Shown here piece by piece: positions 1-8,752 of a DNA stretch of 64,000 nucleotides (position 1 is its first letter; the number at the start of each line of letters is the position of its first letter). Source of the stretch: RH2-MAG17b sp050745265 (lineage in GTDB: Bacteria; Acidobacteriota; Terriglobia; UBA7540); the NCBI GenBank assembly GCA_050745265.1, contig JBOGKE010000042.1, positions 1 to 64,000 on the forward strand. The letters are read 5' to 3'. Position numbers and translations under genes: made by a program. The notes beneath the pieces were generated by a model. That model did not search any database and was not told the DNA's origin. It saw only the letters and a program-made list of their open reading frames with translations.

Positions 1-1367
1 AGGTGGATCGCGCCGTACGTGGTTTTCAAGCGAATCTCCGGCCCGCCTTTGCCCATTGCGCCCTCAATCGACGGTTGGTCGCCCTGAGTGTTGATGACGA
101 GGCCGGGCGCGGTGAAGTCGGAGCTGACCTCCCCGTGTGAGGAAGAGGCGTTGACGGTAAAGCGGCTCGCGGCCGGCAGGTTAAGCACGATATCACCGTT
201 CCGCGCGCTCACCTCGATCGGGTAGGATGGCGGCCCTGCCGGCTGGAGCGTGATATTGCCGTTTTCGTCGGAAATCGCGGCGCCGTGCTTGAATCCGCGC
301 AGGCTGACGTCCTTCTGGCGCGTCGTGACCTGCACCGGCCCATCGACCCCCGACGCTTCAATCGAACCCATTTCCATGTCGAGCCGTCCGCTCAGCTTGC
401 CGAGCGTGAGCTCGGTGCGCGAGGACTTGAAATGCGCGCCGTGGTCAAGCCCCGAGAACTGAACCGATCCGCTGAACTCGCCCTCCACGGTCACGGCGCC
501 CTTCACGTTCGCAATGTCGATATCGCCGCCGCGCCCGCTCACCTGAACGTCCCCGGCGACTTGGCGGATATCGGTCGATCCTCCGTTCTTTTGAACACGA
601 AGATTCCCGGTTACGCCGGAGGCGTGGACATCACCATTGTCTGAAGTGAGATCCTGGGCGCCCGCGACGCCGCTCACCAGAATATCGCCGCGAGCCGTCG
701 TGATCTGGGTGGCCGTCCTCTTCGGGACGCGAACCGTCCAGTCGAGGCGAACGTTTGCTCCGCCGTTCGGGAGCGCGTCGAGGTTCGGCTCAATATCCTC
801 GCGACCGTTTGCCGCAACCATCTGCAGGTTGCTCTTGCCATATATGTTCTTAGCTTCCTGTTCGGTGGCCGCCCGGATGGTTTCTTTGACGGCCGCGCTC
901 ACGGTCGACGTATCCGCGCCTTCGACCACGACGTCGCCTCTCGCGTTCGAAAGGACCAGCAGCGACGGCCCTGCGACGCCATGGTTGAGCGTTTCGGTGT
1001 ATGTGTAGGAGCGCACGAACGGATTCTCCCACGGATCCCAGCGCAGGCCCCACTCCGACCGCCATTGCTGCCACGGAGCCAGCACCACCCGCGAGAGAAT
1101 CGTTCCGAGGATCAGGACGAGAATGAGCAGCACGACTTCGGTGGCGGAAAAAAGCGGGGGCGCGGTGACTCCGGGATGCGTGCGCGCGGTAACGTAGTCA
1201 GCCAACTTCGACACGCCCCAGATGATGATGAGCACCGGCCAATACCTAGCGACAATATGCCAGGGATGTATCTGCGGGTTGAAATTCTGCTCGAGGAAGA
1301 TAATGCCAATCGCAATAAGGATCAAGGCCCAGAAAAGCGATCCGCGCCGGTAATGGAACTCGCTCAT
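1..1367 (-). CDS. LiaI-like membrane protein with DUF4097 repeat domain (C-terminus off the edge)
   Basis: The reading frame begins MSEFHYRRGSLFW and stays open to the left edge, giving about 455 visible residues. Two LiaI/LiaF-like hydrophobic hairpin segments lie near residues 10-65, and a third membrane segment (VVLLILVLILG) near 85-105. A long beta-repeat region follows, with recurring short units such as ARGDVVVEG, DNGDVHASG and GGDIDIANV, which is the DUF4097 (putative adhesin) pattern. The family is usually membrane-anchored with an extracytoplasmic beta-solenoid and is often linked to envelope-stress operons; its molecular role is not known. It is the last visible gene of the minus-strand group that follows the ECF sigma/anti-sigma pair. 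The ATG at 1367 is the first start in the frame. The missing C-terminus cannot be judged. Confidence 0.8.
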   Translation of the reverse strand, partial: MSEFHYRRGSLFWALILIAIGIIFLEQNFNPQIHPWHIVARYWPVLIIIWGVSKLADYVTARTHPGVTAPPLFSATEVVLLILVLILGTILSRVVLAPWQQWRSEWGLRWDPWENPFVRSYTYTETLNHGVAGPSLLVLSNARGDVVVEGADTSTVSAAVKETIRAATEQEAKNIYGKSNLQMVAANGREDIEPNLDALPNGGANVRLDWTVRVPKRTATQITTARGDILVSGVAGAQDLTSDNGDVHASGVTGNLRVQKNGGSTDIRQVAGDVQVSGRGGDIDIANVKGAVTVEGEFSGSVQFSGLDHGAHFKSSRTELTLGKLSGRLDMEMGSIEASGVDGPVQVTTRQKDVSLRGFKHGAAISDENGNITLQPAGPPSYPIEVSARNGDIVLNLPAASRFTVNASSSHGEVSSDFTAPGLVINTQGDQPSIEGAMGKGGPEIRLKTTYGAIH

Positions 1368-1593
1368 ATCTTTGCTCCTGTCAATTGCGCGCCGAAACTC
1401 ACGTTGCTGAGAAAACCTGGGATAGCGCCGCCGCGCGGGGCGACGAAGAATCTCCGCATCTCATGATTCGCTCAAAGCTGGGATTCGCCGTAGCGCCGCC
1501 CTTCAGAGCCCGCCCTGAGCGAAGTCGAAGGGCCGGCAGGTGCCGGGCTGAAGCTCGGCGTTATGACAGTCCCGGCCTTCTACCTCAAACACG
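1368..1593. other. Intergenic spacer with repeat fragments
   Basis: No convincing gene is seen on either strand. Around 1493-1550 there is a fragment of the dispersed intergenic sequence beginning tagcgccgcccttc, and next to it a copy of the widespread motif cctgagcgaagtcgaaggg. Both belong to repeat types that recur elsewhere in this window. Confidence 0.5.
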
Positions 1594-1806
1594 CTAAATC
1601 TCCGGTCCGCGCGGCGGCCGCGGTGGCGAAAAGCTGCGCGCGAGCAACAGAACGCCCCCTACGATCAGAATCACGGGCCACGTGCGGCCGATTCCGAATT
1701 GCGGAGTGAACTCCTGCAACAGGAATAGAACTCCGAGCAGGATCAGAATCACCGGACCGCCGATACCCTGGCGCGTCCGCCGCTGAAAACCGTTTGCCAA
1801 TTCCAT
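1594..1806 (-). CDS. LiaI/LiaF-like transmembrane protein
   Basis: A 70-residue protein made of two hydrophobic segments, GPVILILLGVLFLLQEF and TWPVILIVGGVLLLA, joined by a short loop with a W-P pair. This is the LiaI/LiaF-type transmembrane hairpin (DUF5668-like), also present in the two larger proteins of this cluster. The ATG directly follows the TGA of the upstream gene, so translation is probably coupled. A role in sensing or responding to membrane damage is inferred from the family and from the neighbouring sigma factor; no catalytic motif is present. Confidence 0.75.
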   Translation of the reverse strand: MELANGFQRRTRQGIGGPVILILLGVLFLLQEFTPQFGIGRTWPVILIVGGVLLLARSFSPPRPPRGPEI

Positions 1807-2007
1807 TCAACTCCTCTCCGGCTTGTGCTTCAGTCGCATTAATTCGCCGTTCAGCCGTTCCATCGCCTCATGATGTTCCCGCTCGCTTTCGCGCAGGCGA
1901 TAGTAAATCTGCGTTTCGACATCATGAAGTTTCGCAAAGCAGACCAGCGCGATGATGATGACGACCGCGGCAAAGCACGCGAGCGGAATCAGAACTCCAG
2001 GTCCCAT
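1807..2007 (-). CDS. Small membrane protein with C-terminal coiled coil
   Basis: About 66 residues: an N-terminal membrane segment (LIPLACFAAVVIIIALVC) and a charged helical tail rich in E, R and L (ETQIYYRLRESEREHHEAME). It resembles the two small proteins at 2406 and 2682, which have the same layout, so the three may be diverged paralogues. I place the start at ATG 2007, which has GAGGTG just upstream; a GTG at 2034 in the same frame is possible. Its stop abuts the start of the LiaI-like gene. Function unknown. Confidence 0.65.
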   Translation of the reverse strand: MGPGVLIPLACFAAVVIIIALVCFAKLHDVETQIYYRLRESEREHHEAMERLNGELMRLKHKPERS

Positions 2008-2034
2008 GATGAGCACCTCGCGATTCCGGGCCAC

Positions 2035-2365
2035 GGGCCGGAGCGCGTTTCCCGAGCCGGTCCAGCCCGGGGCCGTGGCGCCTTGTCGCCCGAGGCTCCT
2101 CGGAACGATGGACCGTGGCTCTCTTCAGCAGCTTGTTAGATCTCGCAGCCCGGGCCCCGGTCGTTCTCGGCGCGGCTCGCGCATTAGAAGCATTTAATGT
2201 TCCTTTGTTTTCAATCATCAATAGGCTTCGTTCCGTCAAAAAATGTGAGCGGCGAGCGCCCTTCAAGCGGTCCCGCGCAGCCGAGCCGGATTTGCGCGAC
2301 GCCTCCCAATGTTACGGGGGCGGGTGGGACTTATGGGACACTCGAGACAAATGAAACAGAATTTG
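2035..2365. other. Intergenic spacer
   Basis: About 330 bases without a supportable gene. The frames here are short and arginine- and proline-rich, as expected from GC-rich noncoding DNA. The segment near 2325-2350 (tgggacttatgggacac) has the look of a short intergenic repeat. A promoter for the downstream minus-strand genes could lie here, but I see no clear boxes. Confidence 0.4.
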
Positions 2366-2387
2366 TTTGCCGCGTCGGTGCGGCAAA
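2366..2387 (-). terminator. Hairpin, possible terminator
   Basis: A perfect 8-bp stem (tttgccgc / gcggcaaa) with a 6-base loop lies 18 bases downstream of the 2406-2648 gene on the minus strand. The following T tract is weak, so this could be a poor rho-independent terminator or only a stabilising hairpin. Confidence 0.4.
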
Positions 2388-2405
2388 ATTGGCTCGTTGC
2401 GGTCG

Positions 2406-2648
2406 CTAACGCGGAGCCGGCTGGCCGCCCAGCACTCGCGCCTTGTCGAGCTCCAGCTTCACCTTCTGGAGCTCAATTTCTTTCAGGCTTCGTTCGTGCT
2501 CCATCTCGCGAATGCGCATCTCGCGATGCGCTTCCAACTCTTTCACCCGCGTCCGATGCCAGAAGATGATCGCGATGATGATCGCGACCATGGCGCATCC
2601 GGCGATCGTGCCGATAATCGGCACCCATAACTCTGGTTGCATGTTCAT
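2406..2648 (-). CDS. Small membrane protein with coiled-coil tail
   Basis: 80 residues. The N-terminal third is a single membrane helix (IIGTIAGCAMVAIIIAIIFW); the rest is an amphipathic E/R/K-rich helix (ELEAHREMRIREMEHERSLK) likely to form a coiled coil. The tail is very similar to that of the next gene upstream (2682-2909): both contain RE-MEHER/MDHER and KELE/KEIE blocks, so the pair looks like a tandem duplication. No known function. Its position after a sigma/anti-sigma pair suggests an envelope-associated role. Confidence 0.7.
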   Translation of the reverse strand: MNMQPELWVPIIGTIAGCAMVAIIIAIIFWHRTRVKELEAHREMRIREMEHERSLKEIELQKVKLELDKARVLGGQPAPR

Positions 2649-2681
2649 CTCGAGTGCTCCTCATGTGGACGGCGAGGCGCG

Positions 2682-2909
2682 TCAGCGCACGCCGGAGTTG
2701 CCGGCCTGGGTCGCCCGCGCCATTTCGAGATCGAGGCGGGCTTTCTCAATTTCGAGCTCCTTGAGCCTGCGCTCGTGGTCCATCTCCCTCGCCCGAAGCT
2801 CCTGATGGGCTTGCAGCTCGCGTTGCCGCATTGACTGCACTCCCTTAATCGCGACAATGATGACGACCATCAGAAACGCGCCGAGCGGCACTAATATCCC
2901 AGAGTTCAT
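2682..2909 (-). CDS. Small membrane protein with coiled-coil tail (paralogue)
   Basis: 75 residues, with the same plan as its neighbour: a short exposed N-terminus, one membrane helix (LVPLGAFLMVVIIVAI) and a charged helical tail (ELQAHQELRAREMDHERRL). A GGAGG-type ribosome site lies just upstream of ATG 2909. The similarity of tail and topology to the 2406-2648 product points to duplication. No enzymatic motifs. Homo- or hetero-oligomerisation through the tail is plausible but not shown. Confidence 0.7.
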   Translation of the reverse strand: MNSGILVPLGAFLMVVIIVAIKGVQSMRQRELQAHQELRAREMDHERRLKELEIEKARLDLEMARATQAGNSGVR

Positions 2910-2942
2910 CGCAACCTCCTCCCTGATTTGACAACTGCGAAG

Positions 2943-3635
2943 CTACAATTCCTTTGCGCCCCGCTCCGGGCTTTTGGCTTGCGGGTCCGCGCCGGGCGTT
3001 TTCGGAGCCGAAGTCGACGAGGGCGCCGGCAGGCTGCGAGATCTTTTGAGCAATCGGTCGAGCCAGAACACGCCGGCGATTATGAGCAGAAGCGGCCAGT
3101 ACCTGCCGGCGTCTTCAAACACCGGCACGCCGAGATTATCGAGCAGAAACAGCACGCCGAGCGCGATCAGCACAATCGCTGCGGCGGGCGCGTTCAACCG
3201 CTGGTCGCCCAGGCCGGACCATTCTTCGACGGGCTGCCCCAATTGTCTGCGCCGCGCCGTCTGGTAAGAATCGATCACCATGTAGAAGTAAAACGCGGCC
3301 GCACCGAGGCCAAAAATCACGCTAAGCGGCTCGCGCGTGCGGTGGCTGAGGCCGATCAGCAGACCGAAGAAAAGCACCTGAATCACCGCTTTTAAGATTT
3401 GCCCGTTGTAGATCGCTCCGACGCCGGGAATAAAGCCCAGGAACAGCGCGAGCCCGGGCTGAGGTCCGAGGCCGCCCGTCAGGGGAGGCGGGATCGAGGT
3501 GTGCATTCGCGCCGCAAGGCACGCTTCGCAATAGCTCACCCCCTGCACTTCGCGGCGGCAAGTCACGCAAACTCCGCGGCCGCAATGGCCGCAGTAGGCG
3601 ATGACGTCCGCCTCGGGATGGTATGAACATTTCAT
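2943..3635 (-). CDS. B-box-type zinc-finger membrane protein
   Basis: 230 residues. The N-terminus (residues 1-45) carries the Cys/His pattern CSYHPEADVIAYCGHCGRG...CVTCRREV...YCEACL, a B-box/zinc-ribbon arrangement often seen in acidobacterial membrane proteins. Hydrophobic stretches follow near residues 62-80, 84-98 and 105-122, and a LiaI-like pair (AAAIVLIALGVLFLLDNLG and YWPLLLIIAGVFWLD) near 150-195. The tail is proline- and serine-rich and probably disordered. The ATG overlaps the anti-sigma stop (3632-3635), a sign of translational coupling. A regulatory or sensing role in the sigma operon is inferred. Confidence 0.75.
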   Translation of the reverse strand: MKCSYHPEADVIAYCGHCGRGVCVTCRREVQGVSYCEACLAARMHTSIPPPLTGGLGPQPGLALFLGFIPGVGAIYNGQILKAVIQVLFFGLLIGLSHRTREPLSVIFGLGAAAFYFYMVIDSYQTARRRQLGQPVEEWSGLGDQRLNAPAAAIVLIALGVLFLLDNLGVPVFEDAGRYWPLLLIIAGVFWLDRLLKRSRSLPAPSSTSAPKTPGADPQAKSPERGAKEL

Positions 3636-4288
3636 AGCGCCTGGCTCCTTCCGCCCGGGCGTGCTGCCAAGCCGCGCTCCGCGGCAGACCCCGTCTGCGC
3701 GGCAAGGTCGGTTCCGTCGGCGAAGGATTCATTGCCTGAGGAGGGTGCCGGCGCTACTGACTTCGGGTGCGCTCCTGGAGTTGTGGGTTGCTGCTGCAGG
3801 CCGTGAAGGATCGACTGCACTTCATAAACAACCCTCAGATCGTAATAGTACTTTTCCGCACGCGCAACCAGCAGATGGCCCCGGCTGTTGGCCCGATAAA
3901 CCCAATTTATTGGATTGACGTCCCGGAGCCTCACCGACCGGAGATTCACGTTGGCAGCATACAAGACGAATGACAGCGAGAAGACCACCATCGAGAGGCT
4001 ATAAGCGATCTGAGGCCGCCAAAGCGAATGCCACCACGCCACGAGCCGTTCTGTCACAGCGGGTTTGTGTTCTCCGGTGGTAGCTCGCACGATCCGCGCC
4101 AGCAGCCACGGCGTCGGCTCGGCGGCCGGCACGCCGCGGCAAGAGGCCATGGCGAAACGGACATCTTCAACCACCCTGCGGCAGGGAATGCAATCGCCGA
4201 GGTGCGCCTCGACCTCGCGTGCGAGGGCCGCGTCGAGGATGCCATCCACGTAATCGGTCATCAGGGTCGAGAATTCGAGATGGGTCAT
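3632..4288 (-). CDS. Anti-sigma factor with zinc-finger (zf-HC2) domain
   Basis: 218 residues. The N-terminal domain contains HLGDCIPC (residues 30-37), the HxxxCxxC core of zinc-binding anti-sigma domains, preceded by the usual YVDG(I)LD segment. A membrane helix lies near residues 95-112 (SLSMVVFSLSFVLYAANV), so the C-terminal half should be outside the cytoplasm. It lies immediately downstream of the ECF sigma factor, with 6 bases between them. In this family the cytoplasmic domain holds the sigma factor inactive until a signal reaches the outer part. The tail is low in complexity and shows no sensor domain that I recognise. Confidence 0.85.
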   Translation of the reverse strand: MTHLEFSTLMTDYVDGILDAALAREVEAHLGDCIPCRRVVEDVRFAMASCRGVPAAEPTPWLLARIVRATTGEHKPAVTERLVAWWHSLWRPQIAYSLSMVVFSLSFVLYAANVNLRSVRLRDVNPINWVYRANSRGHLLVARAEKYYYDLRVVYEVQSILHGLQQQPTTPGAHPKSVAPAPSSGNESFADGTDLAAQTGSAAERGLAARPGGRSQAL

Positions 4289-4294
4289 GACGCC

Positions 4295-4927
4295 TTACTC
4301 CGGCCTCTCACTTTTCAATATACGCCGCAGCACGCCCGCAAGTTCCAGGCGGCCGCGATTGATTCGGGATTTCACCGTGCCTTCGGGGACGTTGAGGACC
4401 AGGGCGATCTCGGCGTATTCCATGCCTTGTAAGTCGCGCAGAATCACCACTTCGCGCATGTCGGGTGAAAGATGCTGTAGCGCGTTCTGCACGAGCTCCG
4501 TCCGCTCGCGGGATTCCACCTGAGCCCTGGGGTCCGATGATGGCCCGGCGCGCGGCTGAATATCCTGCTCCTCGTCGTCAAGCGAGGCGGCGGCGCGGTC
4601 GTGGCGCGTGCGGCGGTAATGGTCTACTAGGTGATTGCGTGAGATGCGATTCAGCCAGGTCGAAAACTGCGCCTGGCGCGGGTCGAACGCCGCGAGCGCC
4701 TGAAAAATCTTGATGAAAATCTCCTGCGTCAGGTCTTCGGATTCGGTGACGTTGCCGGTGAAGCGATAGCAAAGGTTGTAAACCTTCCGGTGGTAAGTCC
4801 CGAGCAACGCTTCCCAGGCCGAGTCGTCGCCGGCCAGGCAACGAGCAACTAAATCCCGTTCGTCTGGCACCAAGGCTCTCCCAAGGCCGGCAAACGGCGC
4901 CTCCCGCGCAGACCTGAACGATTGCAA
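4295..4927 (-). CDS. ECF-family RNA polymerase sigma factor
   Basis: 210 residues. Sigma-70 region 2 spans roughly residues 25-100, with YNLCYRFTGN, the DLTQEIFIKIF helix and TWLNRISRNHLVDHYRR. Region 4 (about 135-195) has LSPDMREVVILRD, the GMEYAEIA turn and VPEGTVKSRINRGR, the typical -35 recognition helix. This matches the RpoE/ECF group. It heads a minus-strand cluster with an anti-sigma factor and LiaI/DUF4097-type membrane proteins, so it probably controls a cell-envelope response and perhaps its own operon. The start at 4927 is the furthest plausible ATG; a shorter start is possible because the first 20 residues are not conserved in the family. Confidence 0.92.
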   Translation of the reverse strand: MQSFRSAREAPFAGLGRALVPDERDLVARCLAGDDSAWEALLGTYHRKVYNLCYRFTGNVTESEDLTQEIFIKIFQALAAFDPRQAQFSTWLNRISRNHLVDHYRRTRHDRAAASLDDEEQDIQPRAGPSSDPRAQVESRERTELVQNALQHLSPDMREVVILRDLQGMEYAEIALVLNVPEGTVKSRINRGRLELAGVLRRILKSERPE

Positions 4928-5095
4928 TTCCTTGCTAAGCCCAAGAGCTTGCGAGCATTGTAACAGAAACGCTTTGCCCGGGATGACCCAGAATTTCTGC
5001 CGCTTTGCCGCATCGGCGGCGCATCAAACGGACCTCAGGAAGGCAAAGATGGATTGCGATACCGCCGATCAAGGCCCGCGGAGTAAAATAAAACC

Positions 5096-6178
5096 ATGAG
5101 AGCCATAACAATCACTCCTGGAGCGAAAAACAGCGTCAAGATGTGTGACGTTCCCGCGCCGAAGCAAGAGGACGCCTGCGTCACGGTGCGCGTGGTGAGG
5201 ACGGGACTCTGCGGCACCGACGCCGAAATCAACGCGGGAATCTACGGCGAGGCGCCGCCCGGGGACAAGTATCTGATCCTCGGTCACGAAAACTTCGGCG
5301 TGGTCGAACGAGCGGGCGCTGCGGCGGATGGAATCAAGCCGGGAGACTACGTCGTATCCACCGTCCGTCGGCCCTGCGGTAAGTGCGCCAATTGCGCCGC
5401 GGGCGAGATGGACCTCTGCATGACCGGCGACTACACCGAGCGCGGAATTAAAGGGAAGCACGGCTTCATGGCGGAGCGCTATACGGAGTCGGCGGAGTAT
5501 CTCGTCAAGATCCCCGCTGCCTGCCGCGACGTGGGCGTCTTGCTCGAGCCCATGTCCATCGTGGAGAAGGGTATTGACCACACATATTTAATTCAACGCA
5601 GAATGGTGTGGCGTCCGCGGATGGCGTGGGCGCTCGGCGCCGGACCGGTCGGACTGCTGGCCGCCGCTGTGCTGCGGACGCGCGGGCTTGAGGTCTTTGT
5701 AGCGGGCCGTGAAGCGGAATCGGACCCGCGCGCGGAGATCGTTCGGGGGCTCGGCGCCCAGTACGCTTGCGTGAAAGGAGAGACGCTTGCCGACCTGCTT
5801 AAACAGACGGGGAAGCCGGACCTCATCATTGAAGCCACCGGCGCGTCTTCAGTGGCTTTCGCTTCGATGCAATTGCTTGCGCCAAACGGCGTTCTCTGCC
5901 TGTTAAGCGTCACCGGCGGTCACACCTCCAACGCCGTGCCAACCGACGTCATCAATCAGGACCTCGTGCTTCGAAACAACGTCGTTTTTGGCAGCGTCAA
6001 TGCCAATCCAAGGCATTTTCGCAAGGGAGTTGAGGACTTTGAAGCCATCGAGGAGAAATGGCCCGGCGTCTTGCAGCGGCTCATCACCACGCGGCTGCCC
6101 TGGGAAAAGCACTCCGAGTGGTTCAACCATCAGGTGACCGGCATCAAGACCACGCTCGAGATCAGCCCCGACGGTTGA
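5096..6178 (+). CDS. Zinc-dependent dehydrogenase, glucose 1-dehydrogenase-like
   Basis: 360 residues of the medium-chain dehydrogenase fold. The catalytic zinc region is GLCGTDAEI with GHENFG; the structural zinc site is CGKCANC...C near residues 97-112. The nucleotide-binding motif is GAGPVGLLAA near residue 182. GTDAEI, the GHE(N) site and the overall length resemble archaeal-type glucose/galactose 1-dehydrogenases, which oxidise aldoses with NAD(P). Other polyol or alcohol substrates cannot be excluded. It is transcribed divergently from the ECF sigma operon, with about 170 bases between them, and converges on the deacetylase gene 2 bases beyond its stop. Confidence 0.8.
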   Translation: MRAITITPGAKNSVKMCDVPAPKQEDACVTVRVVRTGLCGTDAEINAGIYGEAPPGDKYLILGHENFGVVERAGAAADGIKPGDYVVSTVRRPCGKCANCAAGEMDLCMTGDYTERGIKGKHGFMAERYTESAEYLVKIPAACRDVGVLLEPMSIVEKGIDHTYLIQRRMVWRPRMAWALGAGPVGLLAAAVLRTRGLEVFVAGREAESDPRAEIVRGLGAQYACVKGETLADLLKQTGKPDLIIEATGASSVAFASMQLLAPNGVLCLLSVTGGHTSNAVPTDVINQDLVLRNNVVFGSVNANPRHFRKGVEDFEAIEEKWPGVLQRLITTRLPWEKHSEWFNHQVTGIKTTLEISPDG

Positions 6179-6180
6179 CC

Positions 6181-7239
6181 TCACTTCGTGCCGTTCGCGG
6201 ACCTCCGAGCGGAGCTTCTGCGCCTGGGAAGGAACTCTGACGCGCCGGAGAGCAAGGACTCAAACTCCAGCAGGCTCAATGAGGTGGAATCGATGAAGCG
6301 GGGAATTACCATCGGGTGAAAGTCTCGAGTTGCGATTCCTGGGTTGCATGTTGTTGCGGATTTGACGCCGAGATCAAGCAGCCACGAAAAAGAATCCTCG
6401 TGGTAATCACCGCTGGGGTAGCAGAAGTGCCGGGTCGGCTTGCCGGTGAGGTCCTGAATGGCCTTGCGATTATCTTCAATCTCGCGCGCGAAGAGATCCC
6501 GCTGGTAAGGCGTGCGGTGCCGGTGCGTGTGGAGCTCGAAATCGACACCCGCCGCGGCGAGCTCGGAGACCTCCTCGGGCCGCATGATGTGCAAAATTCG
6601 CCGGCGAGCGAGGTCGGCGTAGGAAATCCCGAGCTCGCCCGCCAGCTCTCTCGCTAATTCATCCTTGGCGCCAGCCGACAAATCATTGCGCTTGGCAAAG
6701 CCGGTAATTTCTGACCAAGCCCGGTGGCGTCCCTCAGGCGTGTTCAAATCCGTTCGCCGCTCCAAACCCAGGCGCGCATTCGGTCCCACGGCGCGGTCTC
6801 TCGCTGTCCACAAGAGGTAATTGACAAACACGGGGAAAACCGGCAGATTGTGATGGCAATAATACGTGGTGAGGTACACCGTCGCGGGGAAACCGTACTT
6901 TTTTAAGATGAGGTACGCTCGATGATAAAAGTCCGACATCCCATCGTCAAACGTGAGCGCAATACTTTTGGGGGGAAGCGCGCCGGCGCCGAGCATCTCC
7001 AGCGCCTCGCCGAGCGGAAGCACGCGGTATCCGCCCCTGTCGAGCAGCGCCATGCGGCGCTCAAACGCCGCAGGGCTCATGTAGAAAGCCTGGTCCCACT
7101 CGTGCTCATCAGCGAGGGAGATCCCGTGATAGCACAAAATGGAAAGCCGCGATTGCCGCCAGGGGCTCTCCGCGATCCGGGTAAAGAGTCCTGCCGCATG
7201 GATCGCGCTGAGGGCTGAGCGCTTTATAATCTTCAGCAT
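6181..7239 (-). CDS. Polysaccharide deacetylase (NodB domain)
   Basis: 352 residues from ATG 7239. The NodB signature is clear: motif 1 ALTFDDGMSDF with the metal/catalytic Asp pair, and motif 2 HTHRHRTP, which supplies the zinc histidines. The late stretch FCYPSGDY matches motif 3. CYHGIS near the N-terminus is typical of the group that acts on surface or exported polysaccharides (carbohydrate esterase family 4). No clean signal peptide is present, so it may be cytoplasmic or membrane-associated. It lies downstream of a TPR protein on the same strand. Length and motifs are normal. The 14 extra in-frame codons upstream of 7239 lack family character. Confidence 0.88.
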   Translation of the reverse strand: MLKIIKRSALSAIHAAGLFTRIAESPWRQSRLSILCYHGISLADEHEWDQAFYMSPAAFERRMALLDRGGYRVLPLGEALEMLGAGALPPKSIALTFDDGMSDFYHRAYLILKKYGFPATVYLTTYYCHHNLPVFPVFVNYLLWTARDRAVGPNARLGLERRTDLNTPEGRHRAWSEITGFAKRNDLSAGAKDELARELAGELGISYADLARRRILHIMRPEEVSELAAAGVDFELHTHRHRTPYQRDLFAREIEDNRKAIQDLTGKPTRHFCYPSGDYHEDSFSWLLDLGVKSATTCNPGIATRDFHPMVIPRFIDSTSLSLLEFESLLSGASEFLPRRRSSARRSANGTK

Positions 7240-7468
7240 GGAGTGGTGTTTACTCCATCCTTGCGCCGCGGGCCTTCTCAAAATTCGGCCGCAGGCCGAT
7301 TCAGTAGTTTATCACAAGGGGGCGGGTGGCGCAGATGAGGACACACGTTGGGTGGCGCAGACGCGGCGCCTCTCGCCGTTTCTGAGATCTCCATTTCCCC
7401 ACACGGCAAAGAACGCAGCGGGTACGCCACCCGCCGGCACAACCCGTTTCCGGAAGCAGCGACTGTTG

Positions 7469-8752
7469 TTATTTCGCCGTGGCCGTCAGCGTCACGTCGT
7501 CCACCCAAACGCGGCCGGCGATCTCGCCTCCAAACAACTGGCTCGCGGGGCGCGAGATGCCGACCACTACGAGGCGGGTTTGAGGGCTGGTGTCGAAATC
7601 AATCGACAGCGGCATCCAGGATGGGGTGCTCCCCTTGAGTTGGTCGGAGTACTTGTCCAGCCGGGCCGGCGCGAAAGCATCCTTCACCTCGAGGCGGGGG
7701 CCGCTGTCGGTCGTAACGCCGTCGGCCTTCATGAATGCGGTGAGCCGGTAATGATGGGCCGGAAGCACGGGAACGAATTGGTAGATGTTGTGATAATCCA
7801 CGTTCCGGTTGCCGGGAAACACGATCATCAAGGCTTTCGTTGCGGAGTGGTACGTATTATCATCGAGCCCCACGTAAACCCCGTTCACAGCGGCAACCCG
7901 CCAGCCGAAGCCGAAGCCGAGCAGCGGATTTTCGAAGTCGCCATTTTCAACGAGGTTCCTTGAAGTGGCCTCGTCGGTGGACGGGATCAGGCCTTTCGCG
8001 CGCAAAGTCATCCAGACCTTGTAGGCCTGCTCCGGCTGCCCCGACATGATCAGCACGTCGATATAATACGAAGCGTAATTGGGCGGGAATTTTTCCGGGT
8101 TCGCTTCAATACGGTTCCACACCGCCGCGGCATCGCTCATACGGTGCCCTGCGACCAGGTAGTTGAGGTAGTCGAGGTCAGGTCCGGGCCTATCCGGAAC
8201 CACCTCGGACAGGATTGTGCCAGCATTCCCGGAGGCTTTCCATGCAATGTTGAAGATCTCAGTTTCATAGCCGGGATCCGCGGATAAGACGGCTTTGAAG
8301 TGACGGAACGCCTCGTTCACATTATTTCGCAGCAGGAAGAAATTTCCGATCGCCCACTGAAAATTCGGCGCGCGCGGCCTCAGCGCGTCGGCCCGGCGCA
8401 TGCACGCCTCGGCTTTCGCATTATTTCCCTGAAACTCGAATGCGGTCGCCAAGTCAAGCCACGCCTGCGCGTTGTAAGGGTTCAACTGCACGGCTCGAGT
8501 GAGGTCGGAGAGCGCACGAGCGGGATCGGCGTTCGCCACCGTGTACTCGTACATGCGTCCGAGGCTCAGCGCGTAGCTGGAATTGCCGGGGTCGAGATGA
8601 GAGGCAGTCTGATAGTTTGCGATCGCCGGCCGGTCCCCGATCACACCGGCGAGATAAGCCCTGCCCACCCAGGTCACCAGAACGACGAAAACCACAATGG
8701 CCACGGACAGCGCGGCGATTCTCCCTGCCGAATTCTTGACCACGATTTGCAT
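7469..8752 (-). CDS. Membrane-anchored TPR protein with C-terminal carbohydrate-binding-like domain
   Basis: About 427 residues from ATG 8752. There is one membrane helix at the start (IAALSVAIVVFVVLVTWVG). TPR-type helical repeats follow (ANYQTASHLDPGNSSYALSL, LTRAVQLNPYNAQAWLDLA, ADALRPRAPNFQWAIGNFFL). From about residue 275 the protein becomes a beta domain starting NLVENGDFENPLLGFGFGW and ending with VWVDDVTLTA, the pattern of CBM4/9-like jelly-roll domains. Such proteins often accompany exopolysaccharide or O-antigen synthesis. The polysaccharide deacetylase follows on the same strand, which fits. The ORF extends 28 codons upstream without family features. Confidence 0.72.
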   Translation of the reverse strand: MQIVVKNSAGRIAALSVAIVVFVVLVTWVGRAYLAGVIGDRPAIANYQTASHLDPGNSSYALSLGRMYEYTVANADPARALSDLTRAVQLNPYNAQAWLDLATAFEFQGNNAKAEACMRRADALRPRAPNFQWAIGNFFLLRNNVNEAFRHFKAVLSADPGYETEIFNIAWKASGNAGTILSEVVPDRPGPDLDYLNYLVAGHRMSDAAAVWNRIEANPEKFPPNYASYYIDVLIMSGQPEQAYKVWMTLRAKGLIPSTDEATSRNLVENGDFENPLLGFGFGWRVAAVNGVYVGLDDNTYHSATKALMIVFPGNRNVDYHNIYQFVPVLPAHHYRLTAFMKADGVTTDSGPRLEVKDAFAPARLDKYSDQLKGSTPSWMPLSIDFDTSPQTRLVVVGISRPASQLFGGEIAGRVWVDDVTLTATAK

